Shown here one piece after another: positions 1 through 6,923 of a DNA stretch of 64,000 bases (position 1 is its first letter; the number at the start of each line of letters is the position of its first letter). The DNA lies in NCBI RefSeq assembly GCF_001512305.1, contig NZ_LNUT01000006.1:1-64000 (forward strand), written 5' to 3'. The position numbers and the translations under genes are program-made. This stretch comes from Arthrobacter sp. EPSL27 (GTDB taxonomy: Bacteria > Actinomycetota > Actinomycetes > Actinomycetales > Micrococcaceae). Under the pieces are notes generated by a model, which saw only the letters and a list, made by a program, of their open reading frames with translations, was not told where the DNA came from and did not search any database.

Positions 1-39
1 CGTCACCGCGATCCACAAGCCCACAAGGAGGATCCCCAC
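1..39 (-). CDS. Possible membrane protein, N-terminal stub at the left edge
   Basis: A minus-strand reading frame opens with GTG at 39, behind GGAG with a 6-base gap, and runs off the left edge. Its 13 visible codons are strongly hydrophobic (starting VGILLVGLWIAVT) and look like the first membrane segment of a small membrane protein. Too little is present to name a family. A competing frame through the same bases stops within the window edge. This is a tentative call. Confidence 0.22.
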   Translation of the reverse strand, partial: MGILLVGLWIAVT

Positions 40-337
40 CCATACTCCGGCACGCTAACAAGCGCACCATTTCCAGGCCGTTCAGAAGGGGGTCGGTCGC
101 TCTCTTCCGCATCAGCGGCGGCGACTCGAATAACTGTACACGGCCGGAGGACCCGGCACAAATCGTCCCTCCGAGACGCTGCCGGGCCGCAAAAACCCCC
201 GGAATGGCGGGGATTTCCGCAGCCCTCGGGGGTGCGCATATCCCGGCTTCGGCGGAGCAGGGTTCCTGTGTACTGGCTCACACCCCGGAACACCGCCGGC
301 GGCCCCAGCGTCCCGGGGGTTTCCGCGCCCCGCCGGG
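40..337. other. Intergenic stretch with no supported gene
   Basis: About 300 bases between the left-edge stub and the stop of the pRiA4b ORF-3 gene. The frames that cross it continue into the antisense of that gene and have no plausible start or family signature. I see no clear terminator or repeat here. Confidence 0.4.
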
Positions 338-1603
338 TCACACGCCGTCGAGCAGCCCCTGAACCTGCAGTAGGAACTTGCGTCCGCCGTCGGTCAGGAC
401 CGTATCTTCGACAGCTCTGCGCTCCGGGACTTTCAGCTGCAGGCAGTCCAGCATCCAGCGCACATCCGAATACAACTCCTGGGCAGCATCCGGGGGCACC
501 GGTTTGCCGCCCTGTATCCGGAACCCCTCCACGGTCATGATGTCGGCGATGACGTGATTCCGCTGTTCCCACGACGGCGTGGAGCCCTCCAGCAGCCAGT
601 GGACCACAACGCGGGCCACCAAGGCCGTGGCCGGATCCGCAGGCGAGGCGACCGCCTCGGCGAGGAAGTCCCAAAGGGGACGGCCGCCGTCCCGCACTTT
701 GCGTCCGGCCGGCGACAGGACCAGCCGGCCCTTGCTCTTCCGAAGCAGCTTCCAGGTCTGCACCTGCTGCCGGAGCGTCAGGACGGGCAGGGTCTGGCTT
801 TCCCGGTTTGCGGCCCCGGGCCAGCGGTAGTCCCAGCCGAGGTCAAGCATGGCCTGGGTGACCACTGCAGGCTTGAGGTAGCCGTCCTGGGTTAATTGCA
901 GTCCTTCGGTGCCGGCCTGGTCCAGCAGCCAGTAGACGGGACGGACGACGTCGGCGATCTCCTCATTCGTGGGCGGTTCCGGCCAGAGCCGTTTCGCCAG
1001 GTCGTCCAGACGCCGGTTGAGCGCGTCGGCGTCGAACGCGGCCGGGTCAAAGGTGGCGGCGTCCTGGCCGGTCGCGAATTTGTACCAGTAGGCGAGCTCC
1101 TCGTAGTCCTCATCCACAGGGTCGGCCAGGGCCTCGATGAGGCGCGCGTAGCCGCCGGTCCCGCCGGCATCCTCCACCGGGCCTCGGTTGGCGCCGCCGG
1201 TGCAGCGGACGGTGCCGGCGGGCAGTTCGGCCGGCCCCAGCACCTCTACGGTGTGTGTCCAGGCATCGCCAAAGTCGTACTCGTATTCGAGCGTGCCGGT
1301 CTGGTGCGCGTCCAGGAGTTCTGAGAGCACGACGCCGGACGCCGGCTCGTCGCCCATCTCCTCCGCAGCGCCGTCCGGACCGACGATGACGCGGGGCTGG
1401 CCCTGCCGGTCCACGCACCGGATGCCGTAGAGGTGGCGGTCCTCCCAGCCGAAGGCCGCCTGGAAGACCCGGTGCAGTTCCGGGGCGTTAATAGTTTCCG
1501 GCACCAGCAGCCGCCGCCAGATTTCGGGTTTCGTGTCCTGGATGCTGACGCGGAGGTCGTAAGCGGGGACGGTCTCGGGAGTGACATGGGCGACGGAATC
1601 CAT
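338..1603 (-). CDS. Plasmid pRiA4b ORF-3 family protein
   Basis: A 421-residue cytoplasmic protein. The first half (about residues 10-190) has the pRiA4b ORF-3 domain, seen in IEIWRR-like text (KPEIWRRLLVP), the HRVFQAAFGWEDRHLY block and the YDFGDAWTHTVEV block typical of the family, which is also found as a passenger in IS1096-type elements. The second half is a mostly helical region without a domain I recognise. The start at 1603 (MDSVAHVTPE) is chosen over an upstream in-frame start at 1681 because the extra 26 residues are Arg/Gly-rich and unlike the family. No transposase lies nearby, so there is no sign that it travels with an element here. The biochemical function of the family is not known. 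It is followed upstream on the chromosome by the 169-bp repeat array. Confidence 0.8.
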   Translation of the reverse strand: MDSVAHVTPETVPAYDLRVSIQDTKPEIWRRLLVPETINAPELHRVFQAAFGWEDRHLYGIRCVDRQGQPRVIVGPDGAAEEMGDEPASGVVLSELLDAHQTGTLEYEYDFGDAWTHTVEVLGPAELPAGTVRCTGGANRGPVEDAGGTGGYARLIEALADPVDEDYEELAYWYKFATGQDAATFDPAAFDADALNRRLDDLAKRLWPEPPTNEEIADVVRPVYWLLDQAGTEGLQLTQDGYLKPAVVTQAMLDLGWDYRWPGAANRESQTLPVLTLRQQVQTWKLLRKSKGRLVLSPAGRKVRDGGRPLWDFLAEAVASPADPATALVARVVVHWLLEGSTPSWEQRNHVIADIMTVEGFRIQGGKPVPPDAAQELYSDVRWMLDCLQLKVPERRAVEDTVLTDGGRKFLLQVQGLLDGV

Positions 1604-1684
1604 ACCAGATATCCTGCCAGAGCCACGCCCCCGGTCCCCGCCTGCCGCGGAACGAGGATGCCCGCCGCAGCGCGCCTCCACGCT

Positions 1685-2449
1685 TCTGGCCGCAGCCGCG
1701 CATCACCCTGCGATGCGCTTCCTGTCCTGCGCGGCGCGAAAATCCTGACGCGGCGGGTATATCGCAGCGCAGGGTACGTAGCGCGTCACGAGGTTCGATC
1801 CGGAGCGCCAGGCTCGCCGCGAAGCGCCAGACACGCACGGCGTCGCCATTCCCGGTGGCCGGTGCGATGCCTCGCCCTGCGACGCCGATCCTGCCCTGCG
1901 CGGCGCTAAAGACCTGACGCTACGGGTGTACCGCAGCGCAGGGTACGTAGCGCGTCACGAGGCACAGTCTGCAGCGCCAGGTGCGCGGAGCAGCGCCAGA
2001 CACGCACGCGGTCGCCATTCCCGCTGGCCGTTGCGCTGCCACGCCCTGCGACGCGGTTCCTATCCTGCGCGGCGCGAAAATCCTGACGCGACGGGTATAC
2101 CGCGGCGCGGGGTATGCAGCGCGTCGTGAGGTTCGATCCGCAGCGCCAGGCTCGCCGCGAAGCGCCAGACACGTACGGCGTCGCCATTCCCGCTGGCCGT
2201 TGCGCTGTCTCACCCTGCGACGCGGACCCTGCCCTGCGCGGCGCTAAAGACCTGACGCGGCGGGTGTACCGCAGCGCAGGGTATGTAGCGCGTCGCGAGG
2301 TTCGATCCGCAGCGCAGGGTACGTGGCGCGTCGCGAGGTTCGATCCGCAGCGCCAGGCTCGCCGCGAAGCGCCAGACACGCACGGCGTCGCCATTCCCGC
2401 GGGCCGTCGCGCTGCCTCGCCCCGCGACGCCGATCCTGTCCTGCGCGGC
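1685..2449. repeat. 169-bp GC-rich tandem repeat array, about four units
   Basis: The marker CCTGCGCGGCGC begins at 1726, 1895, 2064 and 2233, exactly 169 bases apart, and again (ending GGCC) at 2440, 207 bases on. The longer last interval equals one unit plus a 38-bp tandem duplication at 2271-2308 and 2309-2346. Units alternate slightly (gcgaaaatcc versus gctaaagacc after the marker). A partial unit precedes 1726 from about 1685. Since 169 is not a multiple of 3, frames shift with each unit, so the open frames on both strands are by-products and not a repeat protein. Within each unit CCCTGCGC and GCGCAGGG can pair across about 36 bases. There is no terminator T-tract and no flanking transposase. 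Confidence 0.9.
2271..2346. repeat. 38-bp tandem duplication inside the 169-bp array
   Basis: Two near-identical 38-bp copies, 2271-2308 and 2309-2346, each starting GCAGCGCAGGGTA and ending GGTTCGATCC. A third GCAGCGC follows at once. The short direct repeat GCAGCGC at each border would allow slippage or unequal exchange, which explains the expansion of this one unit. Confidence 0.85.
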
Positions 2450-2469
2450 CTCCCCGGACACGGCCCGGG

Positions 2470-2829
2470 CTAATCGAACCCCTCCGGCACGGCGTCCGGT
2501 GCGCTCCCCTGCCCCGCCGGTGGCGCGGAGCCGGTGAAGAGGGTGATCAGCCCGTCAATTTCCCGGTGGGCGTCGGCGGGGTGGCGGAAGTGCTGGTGGG
2601 GTTCGATGGCGTAGCGGGTCCTCCGCCCGTCCCGCCGCCGGTGGAGATAACCGCCGTCCTCGAGGTCCTTGAGGATCTGCAGGACCGAGCGCGGCGTGAT
2701 CCCCACCGTGGCGGCGAGCTCGGTGACCTTCGCCTCCGGGTCCGCCGCCACCGCCAGCAGGACGTGTCCGTGGTGCGTCAGGAACGTCCAGCCCGGGCGT
2801 GCCGGCAGCTGTGGCGCATCATCGGTCAC
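2470..2829 (-). CDS. Winged-helix transcriptional regulator, MarR/ArsR-like
   Basis: A 119-residue DNA-binding protein. After a short N-terminus, LLAVAADPEAKVTELAATVG leads into a helix-turn-helix (ITPRSVLQILKDLEDGGYL) and a basic wing (HRRRDGRRTRYAI), the layout of small winged-helix regulators that open with a 'T-H-H-G-H-V-L' strand. The tail is acidic and Pro-rich. The GTG start overlaps the stop of terC by four bases (GTGA, 2826-2829), so the two are translationally coupled and it is the second gene of a terC operon. It may sense the same condition that TerC answers, but no ligand-binding residues are obvious. The family is clear; the target is not. Confidence 0.8.
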   Translation of the reverse strand: MTDDAPQLPARPGWTFLTHHGHVLLAVAADPEAKVTELAATVGITPRSVLQILKDLEDGGYLHRRRDGRRTRYAIEPHQHFRHPADAHREIDGLITLFTGSAPPAGQGSAPDAVPEGFD

Positions 2830-4025
2830 GTGCGCTCACGCCCTGCGGGTTCATGCGGTCCGGCGTCCGCCTGCTCTGCCGATCCGGAAGCCCCGGCGGA
2901 GCCGGTAGAGCCGGCGTCAGCAGCCCCGTCGGCCGCAGGGGCACCGGACCCGCCGCCGTCGGACTCCTGCAGCCTGCCAGGGACAGCGGTGCCCGTACCG
3001 GCAGCGGCGCGGGCGCGGGAGCCCCGCCGCCACAGCGGCTCCAGTTCGGCGATCTCAGCCGGGGTGGCGGTGCCGAACGGAGGGTCCACCGGGGCCGCGG
3101 GGGCCCGGCGTTCCTGCCCGCGGGTGGCCCAGAGGCTTGCGCCGATGGAGACGCCCAGGATGGTGGCGATAACGGCCAGGGACAGCGGCGTGGGGATGTA
3201 GAAGATGTCGATCTTGAGGAGCATCTTGATGCCGACCCAGATCAGGACCAGCGCCAGCCCGATCTTGAGGTAGATGAAACGGTGGATCAGGTCGGCGAGC
3301 AGGAAGTACATGGCCCGCAGGCCCAGGATGGCGAAGGCGTTGGCGGTGAAGACCAGGAACACCTCGTCGGTGACGGCGAAGATCGCGGGGATGGAGTCCA
3401 CGGCGAAGATGATGTCCGTGACTTCGATGAGGACCAGGACGGCCAGCAGCGGGGTGGCCAGCAGGACGCCGTTCTTGCGGACCAGCAGGCGCTGGCCGTG
3501 GAACTTTTCCGTCATGGGGACCCGACGGCGGAAGAGCTTCAGCGCCCGGGACTTTTCCGGATCAACGTGGTCGTTCCGGTCGCGGATCATCCGGTAGCCG
3601 GTGAGGAGCAGGAAGGCCGCGAAGAGGTACAGCACCCACTCGGCGCTGGCGATGATCACGGCGCCGGCCGCGATGAAGATGCCGCGGAATACCAGGGCGC
3701 CCAGGACGCCGAGAAACAGCACGCGGTGTTGGTATTCGCGGGGTACGGCAAAGTACGTGAAGATGATGGCCCAGATGAACACGTTGTCCACGGCCAGGGA
3801 TTTCTCGATCAGGTAGCCGGCGAAGTACTGCTGGCCGAACTCCGCACCGTAGATTTGCCAGACCACGGCACCGAAGCCGACGCCGATGGCGACCCAGAGG
3901 CCCGACCACAGCGCGGCTTCCCGGACGCCGATGACGTGCGCTTTGCGGTGCGCAAACAGGTCGACGGCGAGCATCAGGACAATAAGGGCGATTACGGCCA
4001 GCCAGGCCCATAGGGGAACGTTCAT
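2826..4025 (-). CDS. terC: TerC/Alx family integral membrane protein
   Basis: A 399-residue inner-membrane protein with about eight hydrophobic segments over the first 300 residues. The family blocks are present: acidic membrane motifs in EKSLAVDNVFIW and LIEVTDIIFAVDSIPAIFAV, the fingerprint of TerC/Alx proteins, which are linked to tellurium resistance and to manganese export. The last ~95 residues form an Ala/Gly/Glu-rich hydrophilic tail longer than in the family core, probably disordered and cytoplasmic. It is the first gene of a two-gene operon with the winged-helix regulator. Upstream (4040-4063 on the minus strand) a CCAGT...ACTGG hairpin sits close to the start. I do not see a convincing yybP-ykoY riboswitch core. 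Metal specificity is an inference from the family. Confidence 0.9.
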   Translation of the reverse strand: MNVPLWAWLAVIALIVLMLAVDLFAHRKAHVIGVREAALWSGLWVAIGVGFGAVVWQIYGAEFGQQYFAGYLIEKSLAVDNVFIWAIIFTYFAVPREYQHRVLFLGVLGALVFRGIFIAAGAVIIASAEWVLYLFAAFLLLTGYRMIRDRNDHVDPEKSRALKLFRRRVPMTEKFHGQRLLVRKNGVLLATPLLAVLVLIEVTDIIFAVDSIPAIFAVTDEVFLVFTANAFAILGLRAMYFLLADLIHRFIYLKIGLALVLIWVGIKMLLKIDIFYIPTPLSLAVIATILGVSIGASLWATRGQERRAPAAPVDPPFGTATPAEIAELEPLWRRGSRARAAAGTGTAVPGRLQESDGGGSGAPAADGAADAGSTGSAGASGSAEQADAGPHEPAGRERT

Positions 4026-4405
4026 GAGGGAGCACCCGCTTCCAGTCAGTTCAAACCAACTGGAGGTCTTTCCCGGCTCTAGGAGCCTGTCCCGCCGGGC
4101 CGCTCAGGGTCGGCCGTATTGACGACGGGACATTTCAGGGGATACTCCCCTCCATGCAAATAAGTGAAGCACACTTCATCTATGGCAGGCAATGGGTTCG
4201 GCGGGCAATGGGTATGGCAGGCAATCGCCACGACGGCGATAAGTCCGCCCCGGACCTGCCGATTGCGGCTACTCCCCCGTGGTGGATAGGGTAATTACTA
4301 AGCATGCTTAGCGTGTTGTGGGATTGACCCGCCGTCCGCGCCCGGGTGTCTGCCGCTGGAGAGCGGAAGGCACCGGGTGGAACGCAACCTTCCGGAGGAG
4401 CACCA

Positions 4406-5299
4406 ATGACTGACCAGTACACGTTCAGGAACCCCGTTACCGCGTACGAAGACATCACTCCGCCCGAGCAGAGCCAGCCGGAACCGGGCCTGGACGCCAA
4501 GATGACGCCCAAGGCCGACCTGGGCGAGGACACCTACCGCGGCACCGGCCGGCTGGAAGGCCGCAAGGCGCTCATCACCGGCGCGGACTCCGGGATCGGC
4601 GCCGCGACGGCCATCGCGTTCGCCCGCGAGGGGGCCGACGTCGTGATGTCCTACCTCCCGGAGGAGGAAGAGGACGCCGCACGGATCGCGAACCTGATCG
4701 AGAAGGCCGGCCGCAAGGCCGTCAAGGTGCCGGGCGACCTGAAGGACTCGGCCGTGTGCCGGGACCTGGTGGAGACCGCCGTCAAGGAGCTGGGCGGCCT
4801 GGACATCCTGGTGAACAACGCCGGCAAGCAGGTGGCGCAGAAAGCCCTCGGCGACATCGACGACGTCCAGTTCGACCACACGTACAAGACCAACGTGTAC
4901 GCCATGTTCTGGCTGACCAAGGAGGCGCTGCCGCACCTGCCGGCGGGGTCGAGCATCATCAACACCACGTCCATCCAGGCCTACAGCCCCTCGGAAACGC
5001 TGGTGGATTACGCCTCCACGAAGGGCGCCATCAACAACTTCACCAAGGGCCTGGCCCAGCAGCTCGCACCGACGGGCATCCGCGTCAACGCCGTGGCGCC
5101 CGGCCCCATTTGGACCCCGCTGCAGCCCAGCGGCGGCCAGCTCACCGAGGACCTGCCGGAGTTCGGCAAGGAGACCCCGCTGGGCCGCGCCGGTCAGCCG
5201 GCCGAGCTGGCCCCGGCCTACGTGTTCCTAGCCTCGTCCGAGTCCAGCTACGTGGTGGGCGAGACGCTCAACGTCAACGGCGGCATGCCGACGCCGTAA
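4406..5299 (+). CDS. SDR family NAD(P)-dependent oxidoreductase, general-stress type
   Basis: A 297-residue classical-type short-chain dehydrogenase. The cofactor loop TGADSGIG is at residues 58-65, NNAG at 137-140, the catalytic serine near 189 and the Y202-x3-K206 pair in DYASTK. The N-terminal extension of about 50 residues (FRNPVTAYED... then 'YRGTGRLEGRKALITG') is typical of the YhxC/YghA/YdaD subgroup of stress-induced dehydrogenases. The start at 4406 follows GGAGG at a good distance; an in-frame ATG at 4346 lacks this. The substrate is unknown. A strong terminator follows at 5353. Confidence 0.92.
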   Translation: MTDQYTFRNPVTAYEDITPPEQSQPEPGLDAKMTPKADLGEDTYRGTGRLEGRKALITGADSGIGAATAIAFAREGADVVMSYLPEEEEDAARIANLIEKAGRKAVKVPGDLKDSAVCRDLVETAVKELGGLDILVNNAGKQVAQKALGDIDDVQFDHTYKTNVYAMFWLTKEALPHLPAGSSIINTTSIQAYSPSETLVDYASTKGAINNFTKGLAQQLAPTGIRVNAVAPGPIWTPLQPSGGQLTEDLPEFGKETPLGRAGQPAELAPAYVFLASSESSYVVGETLNVNGGMPTP

Positions 5300-5352
5300 C
5301 TCAGATGCCCGACGGCGGCCGCGCTCCGGCGCGGTTCCCCCCGGGCACACCT

Positions 5353-5400
5353 AGGCGGCCTTCCCCGGCGCGGCCCAGCGCCGGGGAGGGCCGCCTTTGT
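5353..5400 (+). terminator. Rho-independent terminator after the SDR gene
   Basis: A stem of about 19 bp, 5353-5371 against 5378-5396, with one G-T pair and a six-base loop, is followed by TTTGTTGT. It lies 54 bases after the SDR stop and before the PspC gene. Confidence 0.85.
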
Positions 5401-5470
5401 TGTGCCTGCGGCGGGCTTGTGCGTGCGGCGGGCTGTTCTCATGCCCGGCCCGCACTGCTACGTTGGCTGG

Positions 5471-5653
5471 ATGGAACGATCACTGGTTAGGCCCCCGAGG
5501 GGCAGGGTCATCGCCGGCGTATGCGCAGGCCTCGCCGACCGCTTCGGCATCTCCCGCACGCTGGTCCGCATCGGGTTCGTGTTCTTCGGCCTGTTCGGTG
5601 TGGGCGAGCTCGCCTACATCGTGTTGTGGATCCTCATCCCTAAAGCCGAGTAA
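5471..5653 (+). CDS. PspC-domain small membrane protein
   Basis: A 60-residue PspC peptide: LVRPPRGRVIAGVCAGLADR at the front, then FGISRTLVRIGFVFFG and a second hydrophobic run ending in the family's typical LWILIPKAE tail. PspC domains act at the membrane in phage-shock-like envelope stress. This short single-domain form is common in Actinobacteria. The start at 5471 is preferred over 5402 because it begins with the conserved block and lies 6 bases behind TACGTT (5459-5464), a -10-like box that would give a leaderless message. Confidence 0.85.
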   Translation: MERSLVRPPRGRVIAGVCAGLADRFGISRTLVRIGFVFFGLFGVGELAYIVLWILIPKAE

Positions 5654-5695
5654 GGCAGGCCCGACGTCGGCCGCCCGCTGCCCGCGTACGGCGGG

Positions 5696-6451
5696 CTAGC
5701 CGCCCACGTGGTGGATGGTGAACGCGCTGAGGAACCCGACGGCGGCCACCAGGCCGGTGAGGTTGTGGTGTTCCTCAAACGCCTCGGGAATCATCGTGTC
5801 GGCCAGCATGGCCAGGATCCCACCGGCGGCCACGGCGGTGATAAACGCGACCGCCTCCTCGGGAGCGCCCTCCAGCGCGGTGTAGCCAAGGAGGGACGCG
5901 GCGCCGCAGAGCAGGGCGATGCCGCCCCAGACACCAAAGACGTACCCGGCGCTGCGGCCGGCTCTTTTCATGCCGGCCGTGCTGGACAGCCCCTCGGGGA
6001 CGTTGGAGATGAAGACGGCCGCGAGCATGGCGGGGCTGACGGCTCCGGCGGTGATGAACCCCAGCCCCAGGACCACCGATTCCGGGATGCCGTCCAGCAG
6101 GGCGCCGACGGCGATGGCCGTGCCGCTGCCGGGGCTGTCCTGTTCGGAGGGCTGCTTTCCCCCGGACCGCTTCCGGTGTTTGGCCCCGGAGCGCGCCAGG
6201 AGGGCGTTGGCGCTGACGTAGACCACGGCGCCGGCCAGGAACCCGGCCACGGTGGGCCACAGCCCGCCGCCCTGGACGGCCTCGTCCACCAGTTCGAAGG
6301 CGAGGGCGGAGATGAGCACGCCTGCGCCGAAGGCCATGATGGAGGAAACCAGCTTCGCGGGGATGGACCACTTCCAGGCAAGCCCGGCGCCAAGGACCAG
6401 TGCCCCGCCCGCCAGCGTTCCCCAGAACATGGCCTGCGCCCACATCGGCAT
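5696..6451 (-). CDS. ZIP family divalent metal transporter
   Basis: A 251-residue membrane protein with about eight segments. ZIP hallmarks are in segment IV (LLDGIPESVVLGLG) and segment V (FISNVPEGLSSTAG), plus a late EAFEEHHN metal site. A short charged cytoplasmic loop (KHRKRSGGKQPSEQDSPGSG) separates segments III and IV. The family moves zinc, iron or manganese into the cytoplasm, and which metal is used here cannot be read. The ATG at 6451 is chosen because GGAAGG lies 8 bases ahead of it; a GTG three codons upstream (6460) would overlap that site. It stands alone between convergent or unrelated neighbours. Confidence 0.9.
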   Translation of the reverse strand: MPMWAQAMFWGTLAGGALVLGAGLAWKWSIPAKLVSSIMAFGAGVLISALAFELVDEAVQGGGLWPTVAGFLAGAVVYVSANALLARSGAKHRKRSGGKQPSEQDSPGSGTAIAVGALLDGIPESVVLGLGFITAGAVSPAMLAAVFISNVPEGLSSTAGMKRAGRSAGYVFGVWGGIALLCGAASLLGYTALEGAPEEAVAFITAVAAGGILAMLADTMIPEAFEEHHNLTGLVAAVGFLSAFTIHHVGG

Positions 6452-6587
6452 GCGTTGCACCTTCCGTGGCCGCGAAGCCTGCTAGCTGACACCTGGGAGG
6501 GCGCCCGGCGCTGAGCCGCGGGCCACCCTCAAGAAGTCTTGCAGATCCGGGCGGTGAAGTGACGCAGCACCGCGGCGGAGGGTCTGC

Positions 6588-6782
6588 CTACTGCACGCGC
6601 GAGCCCGGCAGGTACCAGGCCAGCGACGACGTGAAGGGCTCGCTGGGCAGGCTGCCGGCGGACCATGACTCGGTGGACCGCACCACCGGCGTGTGGCCGT
6701 GGCCGTCCCGGAGCACCGCGCGCACCGTGGCGGTTCCGGCGGCAACAATCAGTCCGAACAGCAGGACTACAAGCAGTTCCAT
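6588..6782 (-). CDS. Small single-pass membrane protein, unknown function
   Basis: A 64-residue protein with one N-terminal membrane segment (ELLVVLLFGLIVAAGTATV) and a soluble tail containing a RDGHGH stretch and WYLPGSRVQ at the end. An AGGA box lies ahead of the ATG at 6782. It is divergent from the BTAD regulator gene that begins at 6924. A much longer antisense frame runs from here through that regulator but is a high-GC artefact; only this last part has a proper start, a membrane segment and a ribosome-binding site. I do not recognise a characterised family. Confidence 0.65.
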   Translation of the reverse strand: MELLVVLLFGLIVAAGTATVRAVLRDGHGHTPVVRSTESWSAGSLPSEPFTSSLAWYLPGSRVQ

Positions 6783-6910
6783 TTCATTTCCTATTGGGGG
6801 TAGTGCGGATGGGATGGCTCCAGTGTCGGCAGGGGCCGTGTGAGCAACCGTGTGACTCCCAAACCCCGGCAAAGGCCCCAGAAACAGGTCCCCGCCGGGT
6901 CCGCCGGGCG

Positions 6911-6923
6911 TAAAATTAACCCC
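6911..6923 (+). promoter_or_regulatory. Leaderless -10 box of the BTAD regulator
   Basis: TAAAAT at 6911-6916 ends seven bases before the ATG at 6924, so transcription would begin at or beside the start codon. This supports starting the regulator at 6924 and not at the upstream in-frame position 6840. Confidence 0.55.

Noticed and set aside
338..1603. pRiA4b ORF-3 gene as sign of an IS1096-type element
   Set aside because: No transposase and no terminal inverted repeats are found around it; the family is also common as a free-standing chromosomal gene.
1795..2350. GGTTCGATCC in the array as a tRNA T-arm
   Set aside because: The bases on either side do not pair as a T stem and no acceptor, D or anticodon arm can be drawn.
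1690..2460. Open frames on both strands of the 169-bp array as repeat proteins
   Set aside because: The unit length is not a multiple of three, no ribosome sites are present and both strands are equally open.
4026..4180. Manganese (yybP-ykoY) riboswitch ahead of terC
   Set aside because: A hairpin is present, but I cannot find the conserved two-loop core. A covariance search would decide.
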